A DNA stretch of 64,000 nt from Mycoplasmataceae bacterium (GCA_020024755.1 JAHHTH010000004.1:1-64000); one strand, 5' to 3'; numbered from the stretch's first letter, positions 33,971-44,466 are shown. Notes: generated by a model not told the origin, from the letters alone. Made by a program: numbers and translations.

Positions 33971-35359
33971 ATGAGTAAATTAACAGGATGAATCGACAAT
34001 ACTGACTCTTTAGATATTCAAGGTATTGTAGATAAATACGAAGCAGAACTAATTGAAAATAATAATCATCCTTCTAAGGCTACTAGAAAAGAAACTACAG
34101 TCTTAGATGGACAAGAAATTTGATCTGGTTCTATTGAAGATTTACTTTCTCAAAAAACAAAGAAAGTTCCTTCAGTAGATGAAAAAATTGCAACACCTAT
34201 TAATAATATAGAAAAGCAAGAAACACAACCAATAAAATTTGAAACCACTCAAAAATTTGAAAAAACTCAAACATTAAAGTTAGAACAAGAAAGTCCTAAA
34301 GAAGTTATTAACAATACTAAAACAAAAGTATTTGATTTTGATTTCTCTAGCACTATAAAAGAAGAAGCTCCAAAAGTTGAAGCTCCTAAAGTTGATACTA
34401 GAAGACCAGAAGTTCCTAAATTTGAAATTCCTGGATCTAAACCTAGTAAGGAACCAACTATTAACTTTAATAAGGTTGAAGAAAAAATCGAAACTATCGA
34501 ACAAGAAAAACCAATTGAAAAAGTAGAAACAGTTAAATTTGATTTACCTAATCCTTTCACTAAATCAGAAGTTAAACCAGAAGTAAAACAAACTATTAAC
34601 TTTGATAAAGTAGAAGAAGTAAAACAAGCTCCAAGTAAAACTGTTAACTTATCAAATTTAGTAAAAGAAGAACCAAATGTAGAAGTTAAAGCAGAACCTA
34701 AAGAAGAAACACATTCTTACAAAGATGAAATGGTGAAAAAACAACTTAGTGAATTAGCTAAGGCAAAGGCTGAACTAGAAGCTGCTAATGAATTGGTAAG
34801 ACAACAATTAGCTGAAATGCAAAAAGCTAAAGAAGAATTAGAAATAGCAAAACAAGAAGAATCTAAAGCAGCTAAATTTGTTGATAGCAAAACTATTAAC
34901 TTTGAATCAGAAGAAAAAACTTCTAAAGACGAAATTAGATTAGATAATCCTAATACAAAACTTCTAGATGAACAACCTAAAGCTCATAAAGCAAACACTA
35001 TTAGATTTGTTGATAAAGACGAAGAAGAACAAAAAGCAAAAGAACTTAATAGATTTAATGCTGGTGTTGACTATTACAAAATCTTAGAACAAAATGATTG
35101 TAAGACAGTTAAGTTCCAACCAACTGGATCTCAATTATCTAAATTTGCAGATGATGATGCTAAAGTACAACCAGATGAAAACCTTAATACATTCTCAAAA
35201 AGATTAACTAAAATTTTCTTTAATGAAACTCAAAAAGCAGAAGACTTAGACTTAACTAGAGAACTTGATCATTCAAAAGGAATTAGTGTAGAAGAAAAAC
35301 ACGAATCTTCAAAAAAACAAAAAAGAGGAATCTTTGGATTTCTCAAAAAAAAAAAATAG
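33971..35359 (+). CDS. acidic/lysine-rich protein with repeated K-T-(I/V)-x-F motif
   Basis: A 462-aa hydrophilic, probably largely disordered protein with a strong site GGAG before the ATG. A short motif recurs at intervals: QPIKFETTQ, QTLKLEQ, PTINFNKVEE, ETVKFDLP, QTINFDKVEE, KTVNLSNL, KTINFESEE, NTIRFVDKDEE and KTVKFQPTG. Between them is an Ala/Lys/Glu coiled coil (KAKAELEAANELVRQQ). It ends GFLKKKK at a 12-A tract, beyond which a membrane-protein ORF continues in the +1 frame. I recognise no family; a scaffold or cytoskeletal role is a guess. Confidence 0.75.
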
Positions 35360-36113
35360 CATAGATAAGAATAAGGTACCTACATTCCTTAGAACTGAAT
35401 TAAGATTCGCAGCTATTGCTTCATTTGTTTCAACTATTATCTTCTTAATCGGATTAGCTCAATTAGGTTTCACTACTTGAGAAGTATATGGTAATGCACA
35501 ATCTGTTTATTACTACATCCCATCAGGAATCTTTGCAGCTATAACAATGTTTATCTTCATTGACAAGAGATATAAACTAAAAAGCTTGAAGAGAGAAATA
35601 TTAAGAAATAATTATATCTTGGATACTGATAAACCATTAATGTCTTTAAAAAGGATTTATAAGAAGTTAATTCTAGCTAATCTAAATTTAAATTGATTCG
35701 GATTAATAATCTATATATGAAGTGCATTTGGTGTAACTGGAACTTATCTAATTACATACTTCATTAATTTGTTCCAATATGGAATTAGTAACTTTGGTTT
35801 ATTAGAAGTTGGTGGCAACATTGTTCCTTCTATTGTAATGTGATCATTTGCATCATTAACATTCTTTATGATTCCTCTTCACATCTTATTACATATTGTG
35901 AATACAAGAAGAAGAAATAATATCGATCAATATTATGGCAAAGAAATCATCTCTGAAGAACTTCAATTAAAATACAAGAAATCAGCTAAATGAAAATGAA
36001 TCATTGCACTTGTAGCTTCACTAATCATATTTACACTACCAGTTGTGATTACATACTTTGTTTTAAAAAAGAAGCACAAGAAAATTCCTAAAGCAGTAGC
36101 TGCTGCATTATAA
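35334..36113 (+). CDS. four-TM membrane ORF lacking its own clear start
   Basis: The frame runs through about 250 codons to TAA 36111 and encodes four membrane segments (near FAAIASFVSTIIFLIGLAQL, IFAAITMFIFI, FGLIIYIWSAFGVTG with LLHIVN-type region, and IIALVASLIIFTLPVVITYF) ending in a Lys-rich tail. No ATG or GTG precedes the first segment; the earliest candidate is TTG 35334 inside the upstream gene, and the first ATG would cut off helix 1. The likely explanations are fusion to the upstream ORF through the A12 tract, or TTG initiation. Function unknown. Confidence 0.65.
35345..35356 (+). other. A12 homopolymer at the junction of two ORFs
   Basis: Twelve A directly before the TAG of the upstream ORF. 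Loss of two A or gain of one A in DNA or in the transcript (or ribosomal slippage into the +1 frame) would fuse the hydrophilic ORF to the membrane ORF. Confidence 0.9.
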
Positions 36114-36118
36114 AAATT

Positions 36119-36151
36119 AATCTCCTTCTACATCCATTGTGGAAGGAGATT
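36119..36151 (+). terminator. Rho-independent terminator
   Basis: Ten-bp stem AATCTCCTTC/GAAGGAGATT, followed by TTTATAATT, directly after the membrane ORF stop. Confidence 0.85.
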
Positions 36152-36168
36152 TTATAATTCAAAAAAAC

Positions 36169-36189
36169 AATACTATATATTATAGTATT
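36169..36189. promoter_or_regulatory. perfect AT-rich palindrome
   Basis: AATACTATA-TAT-TATAGTATT, two 9-bp arms around 3 nt, about 50 nt upstream of the promoter of the 50-aa gene. Candidate protein-binding site; could also be chance in such AT-rich DNA. Confidence 0.35.
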
Positions 36190-36225
36190 ATCAAAATCAC
36201 ACTTTTTTAAGTTAAATTCTAGTGT

Positions 36226-36231
36226 TATAAT
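36226..36231 (+). promoter_or_regulatory. -10 box of the 50-aa gene
   Basis: TATAAT ends 9 nt before ATG 36241, so the transcript would start at or within a few bases of the start codon: a leaderless or nearly leaderless mRNA. Confidence 0.6.
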
Positions 36232-36240
36232 TAAACCATT

Positions 36241-36393
36241 ATGATTAGAAAAAACATTTCAAATAAAAGTTATTCAGACGGAAAACAAAGAATCGTTTTC
36301 ATCCACCAAGATGGTGAAAAACTTGTAATTAACAATGCATATAACCAAAAGCTTAATGCACAAGTTAAAGTAAACAAAGAAAAAGCACGTTAA
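36241..36393 (+). CDS. small basic protein, 50 aa
   Basis: The frame encodes MIRKNISNKSYSDGKQRIVF and continues to a Lys/Arg-rich end (VNKEKAR). It is bounded by a good -10 box and a strong terminator, so it is a monocistronic unit on its own. The product is basic and beta-prone, compatible with a nucleic-acid or ribosome-associated protein, but I recognise no family. Confidence 0.7.
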   Translation: MIRKNISNKSYSDGKQRIVFIHQDGEKLVINNAYNQKLNAQVKVNKEKAR

Positions 36394-36413
36394 TTACAAA
36401 AGTGATAGATATT

Positions 36414-36443
36414 ATATTGCACCCTAACCGGTGCAATATTTTA
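36414..36443 (+). terminator. Rho-independent terminator
   Basis: Ten-bp stem ATATTGCACC/GGTGCAATAT with a 6-nt loop and TTTTATT after it, 20 nt past the 50-aa gene. Confidence 0.9.
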
Positions 36444-36531
36444 TTAATGTGTCAAATAAGATAAAAATTTAATCAAATTGCATATATAATTAAATTGCTT
36501 TTAAATGGTTCTTTAATTGAAAGGACCACTT

Positions 36532-37899
36532 ATGTCTACTGAGTTTTTAATATTAATAATTTTAATCTCTATATTGTTTGTGCTATTTGCAGTAGCAGGC
36601 ATTTTATTTTTTGTTAAGTTTAATAAAAATAAATCAAGTTCAATTAATGATGTAACATCAAAAGATCTACAAAAGAAAGAACATGAAGTTGAAAAGAAAA
36701 TAGAACAATTGAAAAAACATATAAGTGCTTATGAAGAATCAAAAAGATTATATGAAGATAAACTTCTAGCATTATCGTCTAAATCAGAAAAAGAATTAAA
36801 AGAAGAACTATTTACTATTTTAAGAAATAGAGAGAAAAAAGAAATCGAATCAAACCTAAATGAATTAAGACAAGAAGCTAATTTACTAGCAGCTAATATT
36901 TTAATGAATACAATGCAATCATTAGCTGAACCATTAATCCAAGAACATACTACAACTTCTTTGATTGTGGAAGATGATCAAACTAAAGGAAGAATTATTG
37001 GTCGTGATGGAAGAAACAAGAGAGCATTTGAAATCCTAACTGGTACTGATTTAATCATTGAAAAGGATAGTAACTTTATTACAATCTCTTGTCATAATCC
37101 ATTAAGAAGAGAAATGGCTAAAAATGTATTAGAAGAATTAATTAAGATTAAATCTATTGATCCATCAAAGATTGAATCTACTTATGCTTCAGTTAAAGAA
37201 TCATTTATTAATACATTATCTGAAATAGGAAAAGATGTAGTAGAAAACAAATTAAACATCTATGATCTAAATCCTGAAATCTATCCATATATTGGTAAAT
37301 TACAATTCAGAAGTAGCTATGGGCAAAATGCTTTAAGCCACTCACTAGAATGTGCATGTATAGCTGAAAGCCTAGCAAATGAACTAAAGATTGATAGAAA
37401 TACTGCAGTGAAATGTGCTCTACTACATGATATTGGTAAGTCAGTAGACCAAGAATTAAATACAAACCATATCGATATGGGTGTTAAAATAGCTAAAAAA
37501 TTCAATTTAAGCGATGAAATTATTAATTCCATAGAATCACACCACGGTGGTGTTTTATGTTCGACTATCTATGCAGAAATAGCAAAATTAGCCGATTCTA
37601 TCTCAGCTGCTAGACCTGGAGCTAGAATAAATTCAGTTGCAGAACACTTTAAACGTGTACAAGAACTAGAAAACATTATTAAACAAGAACCTGAAGTTAA
37701 GAATGCATTTGTATTTAGAGCTGGAAGAAATGTAACAGTATTTGTTAACCCATTATTAGTTTCAGATGATGATATGGTAGAACTTGGAAGTAGAATCAAG
37801 GACAAGATTGAAAATAATGAATTAGTAAAAGGCTATAACATCAAGGTTACATTAGTTAAAGAATTCAAATACTCATTTGAAACTGAAAGAAAGAACTAA
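36532..37899 (+). CDS. rny: ribonuclease Y
   Basis: A 455-aa membrane-anchored endoribonuclease that initiates mRNA decay. N-terminal membrane helix (residues ~5-28), coiled coil to about 120, a KH domain (KGRIIGRDGRNKRAFE with the GxxG loop), then an HD domain (ALSHSLECA, ALLHDIGKSVD, IESHHGG). RNase Y is usually ~520 aa; the coiled coil is shorter here. ATG 36532 is chosen because AAAGGA precedes it; an in-frame TTG at 36517 overlaps that site. Confidence 0.95.
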   Translation: MSTEFLILIILISILFVLFAVAGILFFVKFNKNKSSSINDVTSKDLQKKEHEVEKKIEQLKKHISAYEESKRLYEDKLLALSSKSEKELKEELFTILRNREKKEIESNLNELRQEANLLAANILMNTMQSLAEPLIQEHTTTSLIVEDDQTKGRIIGRDGRNKRAFEILTGTDLIIEKDSNFITISCHNPLRREMAKNVLEELIKIKSIDPSKIESTYASVKESFINTLSEIGKDVVENKLNIYDLNPEIYPYIGKLQFRSSYGQNALSHSLECACIAESLANELKIDRNTAVKCALLHDIGKSVDQELNTNHIDMGVKIAKKFNLSDEIINSIESHHGGVLCSTIYAEIAKLADSISAARPGARINSVAEHFKRVQELENIIKQEPEVKNAFVFRAGRNVTVFVNPLLVSDDDMVELGSRIKDKIENNELVKGYNIKVTLVKEFKYSFETERKN

Positions 37900-37916
37900 C
37901 ACTAGTTTTAATTGGT

Positions 37917-38034
37917 AAAAAAGTGCAAAAATGGATTTTGCTATATAAAAAGGTGTAAAAATACTCCAAATAACCTAGTAAAAAGGTGCAAAAATGGATT
38001 TTACTATATAAAAAAGTGCAAAAATGAAGTTTAT
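37917..38034 (+). repeat. four direct repeats upstream of the second DUF4143 ATPase
   Basis: Core AARGTGYAAAAAT occurs four times with its GTG at 37923, 37953, 37986 and 38016 (spacing 30, 33 and 30 nt, near three helical turns). The first and third units also share GGATTTTRCTATATA after the core. The last copy ends about 25 nt before the ATPase start. The layout parallels the array at 24336, but the unit sequence differs. Confidence 0.85.
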
Positions 38035-38054
38035 ATGTATTAAAATACCAATAT

Positions 38055-39449
38055 ATGGAACAAATATTTAAAAGAAAGATCTATCAAGAATTCCTTGATT
38101 GAAAAAATAGAAATAAAGAAATAAAACAAACAGCTCTAGTAGTTAAAGGTTCTAGACAAATCGGAAAAACTACTATTGTTAATCAATTTGCTCATGATCA
38201 ATATGAAAGTGTTATCTATCTTAACTTTATGACTAACTCAAACTATAAAGAATGTTTCTCAGGTAATTTGGATGTAGATACTATTGTTTCAGAATTAAAC
38301 TTTAGAAACAAATCATTTAAATTCATTCCAAACAAAACTGTCATTATATTTGATGAAATCCAAGAATGTGCAAAAGCAAGATCCAGTATTAAACCATTTT
38401 GTTTAGATGGCAGATATGATATTATTGCAACTGGTTCCTTACTTGGTGTAAGTGGATATAACAAATATCATGATGCAAGTATACCTGTTGGATTTGAAAC
38501 ACAAATCAAAATGCACCCTATGGATTTTAGAGAATTCTTATGAGCACTAGATTATACTGATGAAGATATTGAATACTTTAAATCGAGAGTGCAAAATAGA
38601 ATAGCTATTACTGAATCAAAACATAATGTGATGTTCGATTTATATCGATGATATCTAAATGTAGGTGGAATGCCTGACGCAGTAAAGACATATATAAAAA
38701 CAAAAGATATAAATGAAGTGAGAAAGATGCAACAACTTATTCTTGATTCATATAGAGATGACTTTGGTAAACATCTTAATATTAAAGAAGAAATATTAAT
38801 TAGCAATAAGGATAAATCTAAATTAAATCTACTATATGATTCAATTCCAAGACAATTAGCTAAATCAAATGATTTTAATGATGTTGATACTTCTCTTAAA
38901 TTTAAATTCTCGGAAATTGAACCTAATGCTAAGTTTAGAGACTACTGCGATCTAATTCAATGATTAAGTGATGCAGGACTTATAAATATCTGCCATAATC
39001 TTTCAACAGTTAGTAGTCCTATTTCAGCATATGCAATTCCAAACTTCTTTAAAATCTTCATGAATGATACAGGATTATTTATGGCTTCATTAAGTGATGA
39101 AGCGACTATAACTTTATGAGAAGATAATATGGCAATATATAAAGGCTTTATATATGAAAATGTAGTTGCTGAACAATTAGTTAAGAATGGTTTTAAACTT
39201 TATTACTATGAAAAGAAATCAAAGAATGAAGTAGACTTTATTATTTCAAATAAACAATCTATCTTTGCAATTGAAACAAAAGCTAAAAATGGAAAAAGAA
39301 AATCATTAAAAGATGTTTTATCAGAAGTAGATGATAAAGAACCTATTAAAGGTATCAAACTATCTAGACAAAATATTGGATTCTCAAATGGTATATTAAC
39401 TATGCCGTATTACTTATGTTTTTTAATAGATGATAAGTTTAGTTGATAA
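38055..39449 (+). CDS. AAA-type ATPase with DUF4143 (PD-(D/E)XK-like) C-terminus, copy B
   Basis: A 464-aa paralogue of the protein at 24587. Walker A GSRQIGKT at 32-39, Walker B VIIFDEIQE near 100, sensor ATGSLLG, the middle GGMPDAVKTY, and a C-terminal nuclease-like motif EVDFII then AIETKAKN. Sequence is clearly diverged from copy A, so the duplication is not recent or the two arrived separately. Alone behind a four-copy repeat array. Function of the family is not established. Confidence 0.85.
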
Positions 39450-39456
39450 TTAGATT

Positions 39457-39627
39457 TTATATCTTGTGTTCTTCTTTAAGAAGTTTAATATATTCTTTAA
39501 GATACTTGCTACTAGCTTGAACGTATTTCTTTGATATTTGTTTATAATCATTTGCTTCATTTTCATTTAAGTAATTATTAATCTTAACTATTTTCCCATT
39601 TTCATCTCAATAGAAAAGGCAGCTCTC
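39457..39627 (-). pseudogene. C-terminal remnant of an unknown gene
   Basis: About 57 codons are open and end in TAA, reading FYWDENGKIVKINNYLNE and later YLKEYIKLLKEEHKI. There is no start; TAG and TAA precede it in frame, and a terminator hairpin overlaps its 5' end. It looks like the tail of a lost gene. Parent family unknown. Confidence 0.4.
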
Positions 39628-39657
39628 TAATTACTAGGGGAAAGTAATTGGAGAGCT
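39621..39657 (-). terminator. long hairpin, probable terminator
   Basis: Fifteen-bp stem (AGCTCTCTAATTACT against AGTAATTGGAGAGCT, one G-T pair) with a 7-nt loop; minus-strand reading continues GCCTTTTC. It lies about 50 nt past the sulfatase-like gene and probably ends it. Confidence 0.65.
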
Positions 39658-39704
39658 ACAAGAAAAAACCAATAATAATATCTAGTGGATAACTTAATGT
39701 AGTA

Positions 39705-41769
39705 TTACACTGATTTATAGTCTCATGCTGAATTATCAAATATTGAATCGGATTTACTAAAATTTGTTTTAATGTATTGTTTTGAAATATCAAAATTATT
39801 TCTATCATAAAAGTATCTTCAGTCATTTGTATTAAACATGTAAAATTGACGATTTTTTAATACTTTAGAACTAAAAGAATTTACAGTTTTATCTAGTGGA
39901 TTTAACAAGATCATATTTGAAATCATTTTTTTCGTTACTTCATCATTAATCTTATTAATCATTTCTGAACTATAGAAATATGAACTAGTAGATGTTCCAT
40001 TATACAAGTTTAATTGATTTTGAATGATGAAAGGTAAATCAGAAATAGAAACTAATTGATCAGCATTAAATCTAAGCCCCCCCCCCAGGAGAATTTATCA
40101 CATTATTATTTTTATCAAAATAAAATGGCTTGACCATTAGAACTGGATTGTAATAATAACTTTTAAAATCTCAAATTGTTTTATATTGTTCATCTGATAA
40201 AACATTTCTAGACTTTAAATAATTTGTTAAGTTTGCAAATCCTTCCTTGCACAAAGTGTTAACACCAAATCCATGATCAGAATTAATTATAATAAGCGAG
40301 TGATCATAAACATTCCCAATCTTATTCCCATCTGCATCATAAAAAGGTTCCTCTTTTAATCTATTGAAGAAGGACTGAATATCTTTAATTGCAGTATACA
40401 TTGCTTTAAAGAAATATTTATGATCGCTAGATAGCTTGTATGATCCATAATCATTATAGAGATATGGTTCATGACATTGCTGACTAAAATTAGCCATAAA
40501 TGTTCCAGAATCAGTATTTACGAACTTAGTTCATTTACCTCAATTTCTTGTAGCATAGCCATCATAATTAACTTCATTCATGTATGATTTTATTTTGTAA
40601 TTATCTAAAGTTTGGCATAATTTAGGGTTTGTTACAACATTTACATTTTTGAACCCTTCAGCATTAAATCTTTTTTGAAGAGTATCCATATCACCAAATC
40701 CACCATCCTTTGACATAACCATTGACCCAAAATAAGGAAGGTTATTTAAATGAACATTATTTACTCCATTATTTATGAACATTTCTGCTTGTGTTTTTAA
40801 TGCTGCAAAATATCAATCATCTTCATTAAGTTCATTATTTGGTTTATTACTAAAAACATTTGTCTTACTTGATTGCATAATAACTGGATCATAAGCAGGG
40901 CCTGCATATATAGTTGGATTAGATATTTTTGTAAGCATTGATATTGATACAGAATTTATATAAGAAACAAATTCAGGAAATTCATTCATAAATGATTTTT
41001 CCTTATTTATTATCTTGTCTGCTAAAAGAATGAGATTTCAACTCAAGCCATTAGCTCTATCAAAATATAATTGAATAACATTTTGATGATTATTTGAAAG
41101 TTGCACATGTTTATATGCAGCTTCATTTTTTATTCTGTTTGTGTGACTGTTTGCATCAGTTGTAGTAGTTAGTAAAACAAAACTACCAAGTAATGCAACT
41201 GGAAAAAGGGCCAACAATATTTTAGTTGTTCTAGACCCAACTTTTGTAACACCAAGATTAGTAAAAGAAAAGTGAGTTAATGAGGAAAATGAATTTATGG
41301 TTTTTGTTTTAGCATAAGAATATCACATTACTGGTAGAAATATGAATTGCAAAAGAAGATACGTTATTGTCACCAAAATAATCTTTGCTATTCTTCAAAC
41401 TCTATACCAATTGCTATTATAGTTAATATTTCTTGGCATACCAAAATAATCTAATGATAAAGAGTTATTAATCCATAGCTGTTTAATATAAACTATATAT
41501 AAGCAACACATTGAAATAATAATATCTGATGTTAATGAGATACCAAATAATATACCTAAAGTTAACAGAATTGCTAAACTTTTATCTTCTCCTAATTTAA
41601 GCATTCTTTCATCAAGCTCGCTGAATCTTATTTTTTCTGGATATGGTGTAATATTTTTATCCACTATTCTTCATACTATAAAAAATGTAATTGCTAATAC
41701 AAAAAATATTGTATTGAGTAATAATAGTTGCTTATTTATATTTTTGTGTTTATTTTTGCTTTTTTTCAT
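39705..41769 (-). CDS. sulfatase/LtaS-like membrane enzyme, interrupted by a G10 tract (OFF)
   Basis: ATG 41769 opens a frame with four membrane segments (about residues 12-32, 55-80, 125-150, 185-205) followed by a large exposed domain. Landmarks fit the alkaline-phosphatase/sulfatase fold used by LtaS and EptA-type enzymes: VIQLYFDRANG with a metal Asp, SNPTIYAGP as the nucleophile loop, HEPY, and IIINSDHGFG. At 40077-40086 the coding strand has ten G; the frame then reads Gly-Gly-Gly-Ala and stops at TAG 40072-40074 (566 aa). Nine or twelve G would continue through LRFNADQLVSISDLPFI to TAA 39705 (about 687 aa). I take it as a phase-variable surface enzyme caught in the off state. Substrate unknown. 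Confidence 0.7.
40077..40086 (-). repeat. poly-G tract (G10 on the coding strand)
   Basis: Ten consecutive C on the plus strand, exceptional in DNA this AT-rich, inside the coding region of the sulfatase-like gene exactly where the frame changes. Slippage by one base would restore the frame. Confidence 0.9.
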
Positions 41770-41932
41770 TTTAATTAGAGATTAACAATCTCACTCTATA
41801 ATTATAAATGATTTTTATAGAGGCAATTATTAATATTAAGTTCAATAATTCTTATATTATTCAAACATAGAAATTCTATATTAACCTATGTACTTTGTTT
41901 GTGCTTATAGTTACTAATATCTTTGCATTAAT

Positions 41933-43162
41933 TTAATGTTGATGAGTAATTCTTTCTATAATCTGAGAATTTTCATTTAAATATTGTTTAAAAAATATTT
42001 TAGTTTGCAATGGCATTTCTTGAACATTTAAATAATTAATAGCTACTTGTTTACCATTTTTGTAATAACTCGTTCCATACTTATCAAAATAAAGTTCTTT
42101 CTTGTCTCACATATTATGAGTTGATTGATCTATTCTTATACAGTTATATGGATTAATAGCTGCCTTTAATGATTCTATTGTCCCTTTATTCTTTAATTCA
42201 GAAAATGGTATTATGTGAGCATTGACTACATTTCGAAGATTAAATTTTGTTTTAGTTGAATGTATTGGAATTGAATGATTCTTAATACTTGCATTTATAT
42301 TTGAAGTATAAAAAGATCTTAATCTATCATCTAATTTATTTGTCTTCATGTATTCATCATAATTTTCCATAGTTTTATTAACTATTGATTCAATAAAAAA
42401 TTTCTGTCTATCATTAACCTCAAATGGTTTTTTTGTATTCTTGACCATATATGATTCAATTGCATCATCAATATAATCAATTGTGTAATCATTACCTTTA
42501 AAGAATTCTTCTATGTTATATTCATAAAAAATACTCTCAAAATTCTTAATAATTTTTTTGTCTATGAATTCAGATATAGAATATGTTTTTAAATCCTTCG
42601 GATAATTCTTAGTAATTTGTTTTATAGTGCCTTCATACTTCTTAATTGGATTTAAAAAATTACATCCAGATAATTCATAGTCAATACATAATATTTGTGA
42701 TGCTTTATTATTTGTTTCTGCTCCTGTAAAGTTACTTCCAGATAAATAAGAATACATAGTTCTGATTGTAGTATTGCTACAAATAAAAAACTTATTAAGT
42801 TCATCAACTTGATTAGTAGAGAGCATTTGATATGTTAAATCAGTTATAGAATTAGGATTTGTATTATTTGAATATACATCTAAATATTTGTCTCTGAAAT
42901 TCTTAACATCATTTTTTAAATAGTATTCTGTTGGTTCATCAATGCCTTTATCTTTTAATTTATTCTTGGAGTGTAATAAATCATGATCAGTTAATCTAAA
43001 ATTTGAAAAGTCTATTTGTAAATATTCATCAATATAAACTCCTTGTTCTAAATCAAAAACATAATACGCATTCCCCTTGCAATACATACCTTTTTTGTTT
43101 GGTTTATTTTGAATATAGTTCTTTGATCCAAATGGTACTTTTAATATTACGTATTTATCCAT
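41933..43162 (-). CDS. type II restriction endonuclease, HNH family
   Basis: A 409-aa protein whose C-terminal part contains an HNH-like core: VNAHIIPFSE, then INPYNCIRIDQSTHNMWD, with the order His, Asn and His expected of the beta-beta-alpha metal fold. The N-terminal 280 residues are unlike anything I recognise and probably hold the target-recognition part. It starts 2 nt after the stop of a C5 cytosine methyltransferase with a good AAGGAG site, the standard arrangement of a type II R-M pair. Recognition sequence cannot be read. Confidence 0.8.
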
Positions 43163-43164
43163 AA

Positions 43165-44307
43165 CTAAAACTTAAACTCCTTAAAAATTGCTTCTAGCAT
43201 TTCTACACTAATTGAATTTCCACATAAATAGATTTGCTTTGTTTCAGGAATTAAATTAGTATCATTTACTTTCATTCAATCTTCGGTTGTAAATCCCATA
43301 TATCTAAAACACTCACATGGAAGCATTGTTCTAATCTTTTTATTTCCATAGAATAACTTAATCCTGCTCATAGCTCCACTAGCTGTTAATGTTGGTCCAG
43401 AATAGTTGATATCATATACATAACTTTCACTTTGGAAATTAGAATAATTCTCAAGTTTAAATTTCTTAATATTATTCTTAGTTAATTTAGATGCATTAGA
43501 TAATGAGTATTGATTTCATTTTGATTCATATTTAGCATTTTCTAATCCAATATCTTTTATTGGTTTCTTATCTTCAATTTGCATATTAAATTCTGGGAAA
43601 GTAAATCCTGTTTTCTTTTTATGATCTTTTCTAATTGAAATAGCAAAAACTCTTTCTCTATTTTGGCTAGAACCATAGTTAGCAGCATTCAAGCAATATC
43701 ATTTAGATTCATAACCTAATTCTTCTAATCTTTCTAATCAACTATTAAATGTATTTATGTTTTTATCATTAATAATTGCTTTAACATTTTCTAGCAATAA
43801 ATAATTAGGTAAATGCTTAGGATTTTCATTATAGATTTCAGTTAGAATACGTTCTACTTCTCATAACAAACCTGATCTAGTTTTAGATCCTTTTTCAAAT
43901 CCTTTTTGTTTTCCTTGATTAGAGATATCTTGGCACGGGAAAGAATAAGTAAATATATCAATATCTTTAGGCAAATCTTTCCCTTTTACTTTTGAGATAT
44001 CAAAGAGATTATGAGCAACATCTTTTGATTGATTTAAATAGAAACCAATTTCAGTGTTATTAGTCATTCTTTTAAAAGATTCTTTAGACAGTGGTTTCTT
44101 AGAATCAGAACTAATGGAAATATTAGAATTAAATACTTGTTTCTCAACAGGTGGAATATCATAATGAATTACTTGATAACCTATAATAGCTGGAATAAAT
44201 CATTCAACTATTCCTACTGATTCAATTTCTCAGTTCATTTCTTGTTGAATATTTTTAAGTGCTTTAAATTGAGAACCAATACCAGCAAAGCTTTCAAATA
44301 GCTTCAC
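43165..44307 (-). CDS. DNA (cytosine-5) methyltransferase
   Basis: A 380-aa C5-MTase: motif I FESFAGIGSQ, motif IV YSFPCQDIS with the catalytic Cys, motif VI LLENVK, motif VIII QNRERVFAI, and motif X LCGNSISVEM. The target-recognition region lies between VIII and IX. The only plausible start is GTG 44307, placed right after GAGAAAA. It protects host DNA against the HNH enzyme encoded downstream. An 18-bp palindromic motif begins 11 nt upstream of the start and would control or block initiation if bound. Confidence 0.93.
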
Positions 44308-44318
44308 TTTTCTCGGTT

Positions 44319-44336
44319 GGTTAATTGTATTTAACT
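44319..44336 (-). promoter_or_regulatory. operator-like motif, R-M locus 1, proximal site
   Basis: Minus strand AGTTAAATACAATTAACC, arms AGTTAA/TTAAC around six bases, ending 11 nt before the methyltransferase GTG. Same motif at 44449 and, with two changes, at 50073. Confidence 0.55.
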
Positions 44337-44448
44337 AACCATTAATCTATATAAATAGCAATAGAAAATTGCACTTACTTTATTTACATTTAGAACTTCA
44401 AATCGGTTATAATTTTAAGTATTATGCAATGCAAAAAACCAAAATGTA

Positions 44449-44466
44449 AGTTAAATACAATTAACT
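44449..44466 (+). promoter_or_regulatory. operator-like motif, R-M locus 1, distal site
   Basis: AGTTAAATACAATTAACT, perfect 6-bp arms; identical over 17 nt to the site at 44319 but inverted, 130 nt away. Confidence 0.55.

Noticed and set aside
37917..38034. Possible CRISPR array
   Set aside because: Short degenerate repeats with partly conserved spacers; operator-like instead.
44358..44375. Hairpin GCAAT-N5-ATTGC as a terminator or riboswitch
   Set aside because: Too short, no T run and no aptamer-like structure.
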